Origin: Sanguibacter gelidistatuariae
GTDB lineage: Bacteria > Actinomycetota > Actinomycetes > Actinomycetales > Cellulomonadaceae
Reading direction: 5' to 3'
Length of the DNA: 64,000 nucleotides
Assembly: GCF_900096585.1 (NCBI RefSeq)
Contig: NZ_FMYH01000001.1
Location: forward strand, 682,001 to 746,000
Shown: piece after piece, positions 8,362 through 17,055 of the stretch
Layout: each line of letters begins with the position of its first letter
Numbering within the stretch: position 1 is the stretch's first letter
Translations under genes and position numbers: made by a program
The notes under the pieces: model-generated
Databases searched by the model: none
The model's input: only the letters and a program-made list of their open reading frames with translations
What the model was told of the DNA's origin: nothing

Positions 8362-8925
8362 ATGGCCCGCAATAATACGCGAAGGACATTGCGGCTCTTT
8401 CTGATGCTCACCTGTGTGGGGATTGCGGTGTCTGGCTGCGCAGATAAGGTGACATTCTCTGATGGGGTTGCCAGCAGCCCGTATCACGAGATCTTCGAGC
8501 GGGAGCTCAGCGGTCCCCTCAGCGAGTTTCAGAAAGAAATTCTGGCCGACGGCGTGGTGACCGATAGCGAGGTGACGGAAGCTCAAGGCAGATTTAAGTC
8601 GTGCTTCGAGGATCTGGGGTATAGCGTCGGCATCGACCCGAACGACGGCAGCTACACCTGGAGCGGCAAGGTAGGAGATGACCAGGCCGTCGTCGAGGCG
8701 GCCTACGATGAATGCAAAGAGAAGTTCGTGAGCGCAGTCGGGCCGATGTACTACGATATGAAGAAGAATCCGAAGAACGAGGTCTTCGAAGATCTGATCG
8801 TCGAGTGCCTTAAGCGCAATGGCTATATCGATCCCGGCTTCGCAACGAAGATGACCGGAGAAACCATCATCACGCTGCTCACTGACGAAAACTCCGCGTG
8901 CTTCCAGAACCCCATGGAATCATGA
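8362..8925 (+). CDS. Putative lipoprotein, first gene of ABC operon
   Basis: 187 residues from ATG 8362, with GGAGG 6 bp upstream; an in-frame stretch further upstream lacks a ribosome site. N-terminal basic region RRTLR, hydrophobic segment and lipobox VSGC (Cys at about residue 26) mark a lipoprotein. The mature part is acidic with four Cys after the lipidated one and no family I recognise. Base composition is clearly more AT-rich than the neighbours, which may mean acquisition by transfer. Its stop overlaps the next start (ATGA), so it belongs with the peptidoglycan-binding/ABC genes that follow. Confidence 0.75.
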   Translation: MARNNTRRTLRLFLMLTCVGIAVSGCADKVTFSDGVASSPYHEIFERELSGPLSEFQKEILADGVVTDSEVTEAQGRFKSCFEDLGYSVGIDPNDGSYTWSGKVGDDQAVVEAAYDECKEKFVSAVGPMYYDMKKNPKNEVFEDLIVECLKRNGYIDPGFATKMTGETIITLLTDENSACFQNPMES

Positions 8926-10007
8926 ACCGTGCGGCAGCGATGAAGCGGTTGTCCGCAGGAGTGAAGACCCCGGGAATCATCGGCTCGGTCGCGCTGGGGG
9001 CACTGGTGCTTGCCGCCGCCGCTCTGGGCACAGGAATGGTGCTGGCCCCAGAACGCACGCCCGCCATCGCGGCCCAGGCCGCGCCGTTCTCGGCGATCCC
9101 CACAGCGAGCGAGACCTTCGACGACGCCCGCCAGGTGCAGGTTCGCGCCGAGATCGCCCCGGAACTGACGCTGACCCTCGCCGCCGCCGGGCGGATCACC
9201 CGCTCCACCTGCATCCCCGGGGCGACGATCGGCTCCGGATCGAGTCCGGTCACCGTGGACGACCGTCCCACCTTTGCCCTGGCGACGTCGGTCCCGCTCT
9301 GGCGTGACCTTTCTTCCGGGACCAAGGGCGAAGACGTCCGCTCGCTGCAGGAGGAGCTCACCCGGCTCGGCTACGAGGTCACGGCCGACGGGGTCTACGG
9401 CAAGGGCACCACGACGGCGATAGCTGCGCTCTCCAAGCAGCTTGGCGTCGCCAAGCCGGCCGGCGCCCTGGCGGTCGCGTCTGTGCTGTGGCTGCCTGCG
9501 CCGTCGGTCGCGATCAAGACGTGCCCGCTGGCTGTCGGGTCCGCCTCTCCGGGAGACGTCCCCTTCGCCACGACCGATGGGGGGCTCCTGTCCTTGCATC
9601 TCAAGGATGCCCCCACGGGCATCACCCCCGGTGAGCGCGTGGCCAGTTACGCGGGCGTCAGCGCTCCCATCGCGGAGGACGGCTCGATCACCGATCCTGC
9701 GCTCCTTGACGCGGTCCGCCGCTCACCCGCATTCATCATGTCGCAGATGCCAGACGCACCGGAGGGCGGTGGTGGGCTCCAGGTGTCCTTCGCCCTGGCC
9801 GAGCCGGTCACGGTGACCGTCGTGCCGCCCGGCGCGCTCTTTGCGCTGAGCGCGGGCCGCGGGTGTGTGCGGTCGGCTGGCGCCAAGCTCCCGGTGACCG
9901 TTGTGGCTTCTTCCTTGGGCAGGACGTTCGTCACCTTCGAGGAGGGCCAGACGCCGCCCCCCTCGGTCGACCCCGCCCCGGTCGACCCCGGAGCGACGTG
10001 CGGATGA
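8922..10007 (+). CDS. Peptidoglycan-binding domain protein, probable ABC efflux adaptor
   Basis: 361 residues from ATG 8922. One N-terminal transmembrane or signal segment (about 20-42) is followed by a periplasm-side region and a PG_binding_1 domain at about 125-165 (SSGTKGEDVRSLQEELTRLG, then ADGVYGKGTTTAI). The C-terminal part is beta-rich and ends in a Pro-rich tail. In Gram-positives this layout is seen in adaptor-like proteins partnered with MacB-type ABC systems, including HlyD-like ones. The overlaps with the lipoprotein before and the ATPase after (ATGA on both sides) support one complex. Confidence 0.8.
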   Translation: MNRAAAMKRLSAGVKTPGIIGSVALGALVLAAAALGTGMVLAPERTPAIAAQAAPFSAIPTASETFDDARQVQVRAEIAPELTLTLAAAGRITRSTCIPGATIGSGSSPVTVDDRPTFALATSVPLWRDLSSGTKGEDVRSLQEELTRLGYEVTADGVYGKGTTTAIAALSKQLGVAKPAGALAVASVLWLPAPSVAIKTCPLAVGSASPGDVPFATTDGGLLSLHLKDAPTGITPGERVASYAGVSAPIAEDGSITDPALLDAVRRSPAFIMSQMPDAPEGGGGLQVSFALAEPVTVTVVPPGALFALSAGRGCVRSAGAKLPVTVVASSLGRTFVTFEEGQTPPPSVDPAPVDPGATCG

Positions 10008-10636
10008 GAGCGGTGCTCGGTCACGATCTTGGGCATTCCTTCCCGGGCACGGGCGAGCTGTTCACCGGGCTCGACCTCGAGATCGTGCCGGGTGAGGTGG
10101 TGGCTCTGGTCGGTCCCTCGGGCAGTGGCAAGTCGACCTTGTTGAGCATCATCGCCGGCTGGGAGCAGCCGAGGGCGGGGCGCGTCGAACGGCGCGGCAT
10201 CGTCACGACCGGGTGGGTGTTCCAGAACCCGCACGGCGTTGCGCGGCGCACGGCGCTCGACCACGTGGTCCTGGCGTTGTTGGCGCAGGGAGGCAGACGT
10301 CGACTGAGCGAGGAACGCGCACGGCGCATCATGGCCAGCTTCAACCTCGAGAGCGTCGCGCAACGCCCCTTCCGGGCGTTGTCGGGCGGTGAGGCACAGC
10401 GCCTCATGCTCGCCCGGGCCGTGGCTCTCGCTCCCGACCTGCTGCTAGTCGACGAGCCGACGGCGCAGCTCGACATGCACACGGCGGCGACCGTCAACGA
10501 GGTGCTGGCCAAGATTGCACAGGACAACTCGATCGTGGTGGTCGCCACCCACGATCCGCACACCCGCGACGCGTGCTCACGGGTGATCGACCTGGCCAGC
10601 TATCAGGCCACGGGTGTGGAAGGTGCGCTCGCATGA
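10004..10636 (+). CDS. ABC transporter ATP-binding protein (LolD/MacB type)
   Basis: 210 residues, a single nucleotide-binding domain. Walker A is GPSGSGKST at about 38-46, the Q-loop is WVFQN, the signature is LSGGEAQ at about 128-134, Walker B is LLLVDEP with D-loop TAQLD, and the switch His is in ATHD. It starts at ATG 10004, overlapping the stop of the adaptor gene, and its stop overlaps the permease start. It energises export or envelope remodelling; the substrate is unknown. Confidence 0.88.
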   Translation: MRAVLGHDLGHSFPGTGELFTGLDLEIVPGEVVALVGPSGSGKSTLLSIIAGWEQPRAGRVERRGIVTTGWVFQNPHGVARRTALDHVVLALLAQGGRRRLSEERARRIMASFNLESVAQRPFRALSGGEAQRLMLARAVALAPDLLLVDEPTAQLDMHTAATVNEVLAKIAQDNSIVVVATHDPHTRDACSRVIDLASYQATGVEGALA

Positions 10637-11709
10637 CCGGGATGCGGCTGCGTTCGGTCGTCTCCGAGGCGTGGCGCAACACCCGCTCCGGGACCGCGCG
10701 CCCGTTGCTGTTCACGGTGCTGTTCCTCATCTCGGTCGGAGCGCTGGCGGGCGTGGACCAGCGCGCCGTGGTCGGGGTCATCCGCGGCGCGCAGGACTTT
10801 CGGGACGCGGGAGCGAGCACGCAGATCGTCGAGATGGTCGGGGGCGTCGACGGCGCGCACTGCGCCGCCCTGGCCGAGGTCGAGGGCGTGAATGCGGCGG
10901 GTGCGCTGCGCAACGGCGAGCCGGTGCGCGCTCTCTCCCTGCCTTCGACCGACCTGCCGGTCTACGAGGTCACCCCCGGATTCCTGAGCGTGCTGGGCCA
11001 GCCCGCACTGCGGGAAGCCACCGGGTTGATGCTGTCCATGGACACGGCCGAGATCTTCGGTGCGCAGGTGCGTTCGACGTTCGCGACCCGGACAGGCTCG
11101 GCGACGGTCGCGGCCGTCTTCCCCTACCCCGACGATGGCCGGGGCGGGGGTCTGTCCTACGCCGGCTTGGCCACGGTGCCGGCGACGGGGATGTTTGACC
11201 AGTGCTGGGTCGAGGTGTGGCCGCTCACGGACGAGATCGGTCCGCTGCTGCGGCTGGTCGTGTCAACCGCGCCCGACGCCGGCCAGGTCGTCCAGAAGCA
11301 GCTCAACTCCCGCCTCGGGACGGACTACGACGCACGTGCGCTGCTCGGTGAACGGCCCACCAGGTTCGCGACCGTCGGTGGGGTGGCCGTCGGTCTGGCG
11401 CTGGGTTTCGCCGCAATCCGGCTGCGCCGCCTCGAGCTGGCCGCGGCCTTGCACACCCGGGTCAGCCGCACCGCGCTCACCTGGCAGGTTGTGCTCGAGA
11501 CCCTCGTGTGGGTCGTCTCGGCCTCGATCATCGCGGTACCGGTCCTGGCGCATCTCGCGGCCTGGGGCAATCCCGAGCCCGCCGGGCCGGTCTGGGTCAT
11601 CGGGATGCGCGTCGTCCTCGCCGCGGGCGCGGCCGCGGTGGTCGGCGCGGTGACCGCAACCATGGCCACCCGCGAGAGACACCTGTTCCGGTACTTCAAG
11701 GACCGATAG
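10633..11709 (+). CDS. ABC transporter permease (MacB/FtsX-like)
   Basis: 358 residues. One transmembrane helix at about 22-42, a large extracytoplasmic domain (about 45-250), then three helices (about 254-275, 290-320 and 325-350), which is the MacB/FtsX plan of one helix, a periplasmic domain and three helices. It forms the membrane part of the four-gene unit. MacB-type systems move lipoproteins, peptides or toxins or transmit force to wall enzymes; which applies here cannot be told. Confidence 0.78.
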   Translation: MTGMRLRSVVSEAWRNTRSGTARPLLFTVLFLISVGALAGVDQRAVVGVIRGAQDFRDAGASTQIVEMVGGVDGAHCAALAEVEGVNAAGALRNGEPVRALSLPSTDLPVYEVTPGFLSVLGQPALREATGLMLSMDTAEIFGAQVRSTFATRTGSATVAAVFPYPDDGRGGGLSYAGLATVPATGMFDQCWVEVWPLTDEIGPLLRLVVSTAPDAGQVVQKQLNSRLGTDYDARALLGERPTRFATVGGVAVGLALGFAAIRLRRLELAAALHTRVSRTALTWQVVLETLVWVVSASIIAVPVLAHLAAWGNPEPAGPVWVIGMRVVLAAGAAAVVGAVTATMATRERHLFRYFKDR

Positions 11710-11725
11710 TCCTTGCTGGCGACGC

Positions 11726-12499
11726 TCAGACGCGCTCGATGAGGTTCGCGATCGAGTCGACGACCGTGCTCGGGCGGAAGGGGTACTTGTCCACGTCCTT
11801 GAGCTTGGTCGAGCCGGTGAGCACGAGGAAGGTGTGCAGACCGGCCTCGATGCCTGCGACGACGTCGGTGTCCATCCGGTCGCCGATCATCGCGGTCGAC
11901 TCCGAGTGCGCGTCGATCCGGTTGAGCGCCGACCGGAACATCATCGGGTTCGGCTTGCCGACGAAGTAGGGCTCGCGCCCGGTCGCCCGCGTGATCATCG
12001 CGGCCACGGCGCCCGTGGCGGGTAGTGGCCCCTCGGCGGACGGTCCGGTCGCGTCGGGGTTGGTGCAGATGAACCGCGCGCCACCGAGGATCAGGCGAAC
12101 CGCCTTGGTGATCGCCTCGAAGGAGTATGTGCGCGTCTCGCCGAGCACCACGTAGTCCGGGTCGGACTCGGTGAGGGTGTAGCCCGCCTCGTAGAGCGCC
12201 GTCGTCAGGCCGGCCTCACCGATCGCGTAGGCGCTTCCGTTGGGGATCTGGTCGGACAGGAACTGCGAGGTGGCCAGCGCGGACGTCCAGATGGACTCCT
12301 CGGGCACGTCGATGCCGGAGGAGTAGAGACGGGCCCGCAGGTCCCGCGCGGTGAAGATCGAGTTGTTCGTGAGGATGAGGAAGGGACGTTCCTTGTCGCG
12401 CAGCGTCTTGATGAACTCGGGGGCCCCTGGGATCGCGTTGCCCTCGTGCACGAGGACGCCGTCCATGTCCGTGAGCCAGGACTCGATGATGCGGGTCAT
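11726..12499 (-). CDS. HAD-IIA family phosphatase (NagD-like)
   Basis: 257 residues. HAD motif [12 protein letters not shown] at about 6-16, motif II LTNNS at about 41-45, cap domain with [14 protein letters not shown], motif III near VGKPNP and motif [11 protein letters not shown]. The C2a cap places it with NagD, a phosphosugar/nucleotide phosphatase of broad range. Start is ATG 12499, overlapping by one base the stop of the upstream DedA gene, so the two form an operon. An upstream in-frame extension lies inside DedA and is rejected. Confidence 0.88.
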   Translation of the reverse strand: MTRIIESWLTDMDGVLVHEGNAIPGAPEFIKTLRDKERPFLILTNNSIFTARDLRARLYSSGIDVPEESIWTSALATSQFLSDQIPNGSAYAIGEAGLTTALYEAGYTLTESDPDYVVLGETRTYSFEAITKAVRLILGGARFICTNPDATGPSAEGPLPATGAVAAMITRATGREPYFVGKPNPMMFRSALNRIDAHSESTAMIGDRMDTDVVAGIEAGLHTFLVLTGSTKLKDVDKYPFRPSTVVDSIANLIERV

Positions 12500-13212
12500 C
12501 AGGGGATCTCCTTCGGGTCGGTCGATGCCGGGGCTGCAGGAGCCTTGCCGGCCTTGCGCTTGGCGAGCCATCCGCGGCCCACCTCGATGATGATCGGCAG
12601 CACCGAGACGAACACGATGAGGACGAGGATGGCCTCGATGTTGTCGTGCACAAAGGTGATCTGACCGAGGAAGTACCCGAGCACCGTGATCCCCACGCCC
12701 CACAGGAACGCCCCGATGACGTTGTACGTCACGAAGTGGCGGTAGGGCATCTTCCCGACGCCGGCCGCGACCGGCGCGTAGGTACGCACGAAGGGCGCGA
12801 AGCGCGCCAGGATGATCGACCGGCCGCCGTACTTGTCGAAGAACGCGTTCGTCTGGTCGATGTAGGACTGCTTGAAGAACCGCGAGTCCGGCTTGTTGAA
12901 GATCTTCGGTCCGGCCTTGCGGCCGAAGAAGTACGCCACCTGGTCACCGGCGAAGGCTGCGAAGAACAGCAGCAGGCAGAGCAGCCACAGAGGGAAGTTG
13001 AGCTGATCCTGGGCGACGAGCATCCCGGCCGTGAACAGCAACGAGTCCCCAGGCAGGAAAGGGAACAGCAGCCCGGTCTCGATGAACACCACGAGCACGA
13101 TCCCGATCAGCGCGTACGTGCCGAAGGACTCGATCAGGGAGTCGGCATTGAGCCAGCTGGGGCCGAGGGCGACGATCTGGTCGCTTGCGGAGAGGAGGGC
13201 TGTGGTGATCAC
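12499..13212 (-). CDS. DedA family membrane protein
   Basis: 237 residues with about five hydrophobic segments. It has the DedA/SNARE-associated signature: an FLPGDSLLF segment near residue 55, the [21 protein letters not shown] region at about 140-160 (conserved Arg, Pro and Gly), and a [13 protein letters not shown] loop. DedA proteins are proton-dependent membrane proteins, some of which flip undecaprenyl phosphate or phosphatidylethanolamine. The C-terminal tail is basic. Followed with a one-base overlap by the HAD phosphatase gene. Confidence 0.88.
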   Translation of the reverse strand: MITTALLSASDQIVALGPSWLNADSLIESFGTYALIGIVLVVFIETGLLFPFLPGDSLLFTAGMLVAQDQLNFPLWLLCLLLFFAAFAGDQVAYFFGRKAGPKIFNKPDSRFFKQSYIDQTNAFFDKYGGRSIILARFAPFVRTYAPVAAGVGKMPYRHFVTYNVIGAFLWGVGITVLGYFLGQITFVHDNIEAILVLIVFVSVLPIIIEVGRGWLAKRKAGKAPAAPASTDPKEIP

Positions 13213-13320
13213 GGGCTCAGCCTACGGGGTCACGACCGCGCTCCCCGGTCTGTCAGCGCGGCGTCGGGCAGCCGACACACGATGCCCACACCGCGCCCGC
13301 GGTCGCGCCACAATAGAGGC

Positions 13321-14595
13321 ATGACCAGCCCCGCCCCTCGCCTCCCGTTCTCGCGCCCGCCCGCCTTCGTCGCCCCCGGCCGCGACGGCGCGCCGCGCGT
13401 CCTGCTGCTCGGCTCCGGCGAGCTGGGCAAGGAGGTCGCGATCGAGCTGGCGCGCCTCGGCGTCGAGGTGGTGGCCGCCGACCGCTACGCCGGCGCCCCC
13501 GCGATGCAGGTCGCCCACGCCTCCCGCGTCCTCGACATGGGTGACCCCGTCGCGCTGCGCGCGCTCATCGACGAGGTAGCCCCCGACGTCGTGGTCCCCG
13601 AGATCGAGGCGATCGCCACGCAGGTGCTGGTCGACGTCGAGGCGACCGGTCGGGTGATAGTCGTCCCGACGGCACGCGCGACGGCGCTGACCATGGACCG
13701 CGAGGGCATCCGGCGCCTCGCCGCGGAGACCCTCGGGCTGGCGACCTCGCCCTATCGCTTCGTGGACACCCTCGCCGGTCTGCGCGCCGCGACGGCCGCC
13801 GTCGGCCTGCCCTGCGTGATCAAGCCCGTCATGAGCTCCTCCGGCAAGGGCCAGTCCGTCATCCGTACGCCCGACGACGTCGCGGCGGCCTGGGAGTACG
13901 CCCAGACCGGCGGCCGGGTCGCCGCGAGCTGCCCGGGCGGTTCGGGTGGCCCGGACGAGACCGGTGTGCGCGTCATCGTCGAGGGTTTCATCAGCTTCGA
14001 CTACGAGCTCACCCTGCTCACAGTGCGTCACACGGGCGGCACGACCTTCCTCGACCCGATCGGCCACACCCAGGTGGACGGCGACTACCGCGAGTCCTGG
14101 CAGGGCCAGGACGTGCCCGACGTCGTCGTGCGCCGCGCGCAGGAGATCGCGACGGCGGTCACCGATGACCTGGGCGGCTACGGGGTGTTCGGCGTCGAGG
14201 TGTTCGTCGTGGGTGAGGAGGTCATCTTCTCCGAGGTGTCCCCGCGCCCGCACGACACCGGGCTGGTGACGCTCGTGTCCCAGGACCTCAGCGAGTTCGC
14301 GCTGCACGCGCGGGCGATCCTCGGCCTGCCCGCCGGGGACGTGACGCGGATCGGCGGCCCGGGCCAGGAGGCCGCGGCGTCGTGCGCGGTCCTCGCCGAG
14401 GGGGAGGGGGTGCCGGTCGTGACCGGCGTCGAGCTCGCCCTCGCGGTCCCGACCGCGCAGGTGCGGATCTTCGGTAAGCCCTCCGTCTCCGGACGCCGCC
14501 GGGTCGCGGTCGCGCTCGCCCGCGGGGCGGACGTCGCCGAGGCCCGCGCGCGGGCCCGCGCCGCAGCCGCCGCCCTGCGGATCGAGCTGGTCTAG
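13321..14595 (+). CDS. purT: Formate-dependent phosphoribosylglycinamide formyltransferase
   Basis: 424 residues, ATP-grasp fold. It formylates GAR with formate and ATP, the third step of purine synthesis. Motifs match PurT rather than Pur[63 protein letters not shown] and [16 protein letters not shown] short insertion ([12 protein letters not shown], about residues 204-215) lies beside the B-domain. The start is ATG 13321; longer open sequence upstream overlaps the divergent DedA gene. The stop abuts the next gene with no gap. Confidence 0.93.
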   Translation: MTSPAPRLPFSRPPAFVAPGRDGAPRVLLLGSGELGKEVAIELARLGVEVVAADRYAGAPAMQVAHASRVLDMGDPVALRALIDEVAPDVVVPEIEAIATQVLVDVEATGRVIVVPTARATALTMDREGIRRLAAETLGLATSPYRFVDTLAGLRAATAAVGLPCVIKPVMSSSGKGQSVIRTPDDVAAAWEYAQTGGRVAASCPGGSGGPDETGVRVIVEGFISFDYELTLLTVRHTGGTTFLDPIGHTQVDGDYRESWQGQDVPDVVVRRAQEIATAVTDDLGGYGVFGVEVFVVGEEVIFSEVSPRPHDTGLVTLVSQDLSEFALHARAILGLPAGDVTRIGGPGQEAAASCAVLAEGEGVPVVTGVELALAVPTAQVRIFGKPSVSGRRRVAVALARGADVAEARARARAAAAALRIELV

Positions 14596-15291
14596 ATGGC
14601 CGCCGAGGGCGCTGCCCCCGTCCCCGTCCCCGTCCCCGTCTCCGCTGACGACGCCGAGCCCCAGCTCGAGGTGGGCGTCGGGCCGTGGCCTGGCGGCGAG
14701 GCGGCCTGGCCGCGCACCCAGACGGGGGATCTGGACCCGCGATACGACGCGGAGCTGCTCGCGGCGGGGGACCGGCGCAACGTCGTCGACCAGTTCCGCT
14801 ACCTGTCGATGGAGGCGATCGTCGCCGAGCTCGACACCCGGCGCCACCCGCTGCACGTCGCGATCGAGAACTGGGGGCACGACCTCAACATCGGGTCGGT
14901 CGTGCGCACCGCGAACGCCTTCGCCGCGAGCGAGATCCACATCGTCGGTCGGCGCCGGTGGAACCGTCGGGGTGCGATGGTCACCGACCGCTACCAGCAC
15001 GTGCGCTACCACGCCGACGTCGCCGCGTTCCTGGACTGGGCGCACGAGGCGGGCGTTCCGGTGATCGGGATCGACAACGTCCCCGGGTCCATCCCGATCG
15101 AAGGCTATGCGTTTCCCCGCGAGTGCGCGCTGCTCTTCGGTCAGGAGAGCACCGGGCTGACCGAGGAGGCGCGACTGGCCAGCCGGGACATCCTGCACAT
15201 CACCCAGTTCGGCTCGACCCGGTCGATCAACGCGGGGGCCGCCGCCGCGATCGCCATGCACGCCTGGGTGGTCCAGCACGCCCAGAACTGA
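14596..15291 (+). CDS. TrmH/SpoU family RNA 2'-O-methyltransferase
   Basis: 231 residues. The N-terminus (1-45) is Ala/Pro/Val-rich and includes a PVPVPVPV run made by CCCCGT repeats. The SpoU domain (about 75-225) has the knotted-fold motifs NIGSVVRTANAF, LLFGQESTGLT (SAM binding) and RSINAGAAAAIAMH. It methylates ribose in tRNA or rRNA; the exact site is not shown. It starts immediately after the purT stop, so it is co-transcribed. Confidence 0.85.
   Translation: MAAEGAAPVPVPVPVSADDAEPQLEVGVGPWPGGEAAWPRTQTGDLDPRYDAELLAAGDRRNVVDQFRYLSMEAIVAELDTRRHPLHVAIENWGHDLNIGSVVRTANAFAASEIHIVGRRRWNRRGAMVTDRYQHVRYHADVAAFLDWAHEAGVPVIGIDNVPGSIPIEGYAFPRECALLFGQESTGLTEEARLASRDILHITQFGSTRSINAGAAAAIAMHAWVVQHAQN
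14616..14639 (+). repeat. CCCCGT hexamer x4 in coding sequence
   Basis: Four perfect tandem CCCCGT units encode Pro-Val repeats near the N-terminus of the SpoU methylase. Changes by whole units would keep the frame. Confidence 0.85.
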
Positions 15292-15293
15292 GG

Positions 15294-15321
15294 GGCCGTT
15301 CTGCCCACGGGCCGAACGGCC
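15294..15321 (+). terminator. Possible weak terminator hairpin
   Basis: GGCCGTTC pairs with GAACGGCC across a 12-base loop directly after the methylase stop and before the fbaA promoter region. No T-run follows. Confidence 0.4.
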
Positions 15322-15395
15322 TAGGCCGGCCGCCCCGGTTTCATGACAAACTTGGTGGGAAAACGTTCAGGTCCCTCTTTCACAGGAGTCTTTCG

Positions 15396-16418
15396 ATGGC
15401 TATCGCAACCCCAGAGGTCTACGTCGAGATGATCGACCGCGCGAAGGCAGGCAAGTTTGCCTACCCGGCCGTGAACATCACCTCCTCCTCTTCCATCACC
15501 GCAGCCCTCCAGGGCTTCGCCGAGGCGGAGAGCGACGGCATCATCCAGGTGTCGGTCGGTGGCGCGGAGTACGCCTCCGGCGCAACCATCAAGGACCGTG
15601 TCACCGGCTCGCTCGCGCTCGCCGCGTACGCGACCGAGGTCGCCAAGAACTACGGCATCACCGTCGCGATCCACACGGACCACTGCGCCAAGCAGAACCT
15701 CGACTCCTGGGTCCGCCCGCTGCTCGCCCTCGAGGCCGAGCAGGTCAAGGCCGGCAAGCTCCCCACGTTCCAGTCGCACATGTGGGACGGGTCGACCGTG
15801 CCGCTCGAGGAGAACCTCATCATCGCCGAGGAGCTCCTTGAGCTCTCGGTCGCCGCTCGCACCATCCTCGAGATCGAGGTTGGCGTCGTCGGTGGCGAGG
15901 AAGACGGCCACGAGGCCGAGATCAACGAGAAGCTCTACACGACCATCGCTGACGGCCTCGCGACCATCAAGGCGCTCGGCACCGGCGAGAAGGGTCGCTA
16001 CCTCACGGCGCTGACCTTCGGCAACGTGCACGGCGTCTACAAGCCCGGTGCGGTCAAGCTGCGCCCGGCCCTCCTCAAGGAGATCCAGGAGGGTGTTGGC
16101 TCGGTCATCGGCAAGGAGAACCCCTTCGACCTCGTCTTCCACGGTGGGTCCGGCTCCACGGCCGCGGAGATCTCCGAGGCCGTCGACAACGGTGTCATCA
16201 AGATGAACGTCGACACCGACACTCAGTACGCCTACTCGCGTCCGGTGGCTGACCACTTCTTCCGCAACTACGACGGCGTCCTCAAGGTCGACGGCGAAGT
16301 TGGCAACAAGAAGGCCTACGACCCGCGCGCCTGGGGCAAGGCTGCCGAGGCTGGCATGGCTGCCCGCATCGTCGAGGCTGCTCAGCAGCTGCGTTCAGCC
16401 GGCCAGAAGCTCGGCTGA
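15396..16418 (+). CDS. fbaA: Class II fructose-bisphosphate aldolase
   Basis: 340 residues, the standard class IIA length. It cleaves fructose-1,6-bisphosphate to the triose phosphates in glycolysis and works in reverse in gluconeogenesis. Seen: IHTDHCAKQN (catalytic Asp and zinc His near residue 98-99), EIEVGVVGGEEDG (zinc Glu region), FGNVHGVY (zinc His), VFHGGSGS (zinc His and phosphate loop) and KMNVDTDTQYAY. The ATG follows ACAGGAG at 15382-15388. A long perfect terminator follows. Confidence 0.96.
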   Translation: MAIATPEVYVEMIDRAKAGKFAYPAVNITSSSSITAALQGFAEAESDGIIQVSVGGAEYASGATIKDRVTGSLALAAYATEVAKNYGITVAIHTDHCAKQNLDSWVRPLLALEAEQVKAGKLPTFQSHMWDGSTVPLEENLIIAEELLELSVAARTILEIEVGVVGGEEDGHEAEINEKLYTTIADGLATIKALGTGEKGRYLTALTFGNVHGVYKPGAVKLRPALLKEIQEGVGSVIGKENPFDLVFHGGSGSTAAEISEAVDNGVIKMNVDTDTQYAYSRPVADHFFRNYDGVLKVDGEVGNKKAYDPRAWGKAAEAGMAARIVEAAQQLRSAGQKLG

Positions 16419-16444
16419 ACCTGATCACTCCTGATCACGCATGA

Positions 16445-16487
16445 ACGTAGGAAGGCCCCGGTGGAATCCACCGGGGCCTTCCTACGT
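16445..16487. terminator. Perfect bidirectional terminator hairpin
   Basis: A perfect 20-bp stem with an AAT loop lies between the fbaA stop and the convergent STAS gene stop. It can serve both transcripts. Confidence 0.88.
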
Positions 16488-16498
16488 CGCGGGTGTGG

Positions 16499-16975
16499 TC
16501 AGTCGGTGAGGCGCACGTCCCCGACGGGCTCCCGGAGAGAAGCTGCCTGCGGAGCGGAGAAGTTGTCATCGGTGGGACTGCCTTCGACGATCTCGAGCAT
16601 GCTCCCGATGCTTGTCACCTCGAGCAGGAACCGCACGGTCGGTGGCGTGTTGAAGATCCGCACCGGCCCCGAGGTCACGGCGGTCAGCCGAGCCAGGAAG
16701 GCCACCCCGGTCGAGTCCATGAACGTCACGTGGTGAGCGTCGATCTCGACGGCGAGCATGGACTTCTGGACGTCACGGGTGGCCTGGTTGAGGTCCGCGG
16801 CGAGATCCGCGTCGATCTCGCCCGACAGCACGACCCTGGCGTGCGTGGTCCCGACGATCACATGCACGCTTCCTGGCTCGACATCGCTGCTGTTCGCCGC
16901 GCCGGTCGTCGCGCGTGACGGTGGACGCGCGGACTGGAGAGGCTGACCAGTGTCAGGGGTGTTAACGTCGCCCAC
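16499..16975 (-). CDS. STAS-domain anti-sigma factor antagonist
   Basis: 158 residues. A disordered N-terminal extension (1-34) precedes a STAS domain (about 36-130) with VVLSGEIDADLAADL and the phosphorylation loop TFMDSTGVAFL (Ser88 by my count). A 25-residue tail follows. In partner switching the unphosphorylated antagonist binds an anti-sigma kinase and frees a sigma factor; dephosphorylation is by a PP2C enzyme. Such an enzyme, fused to a kinase-like domain, is encoded divergently next door. The extension and tail are longer than in a minimal SpoIIAA. Confidence 0.85.
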   Translation of the reverse strand: MGDVNTPDTGQPLQSARPPSRATTGAANSSDVEPGSVHVIVGTTHARVVLSGEIDADLAADLNQATRDVQKSMLAVEIDAHHVTFMDSTGVAFLARLTAVTSGPVRIFNTPPTVRFLLEVTSIGSMLEIVEGSPTDDNFSAPQAASLREPVGDVRLTD

Positions 16976-17055
16976 AAATGCTCCCTTCGGCAGATGACCA
17001 TTGTGTCCGGTGGGAGGGTTATTGGCTAGTACCCAGACGGACGGAAGGAGGCGGG

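Noticed and set aside
13222-15279. 685-codon open frame on the minus strand
   Set aside because: It is antisense to purT and the SpoU methylase, both of which have clear family motifs; long antisense frames are common in high-GC DNA.
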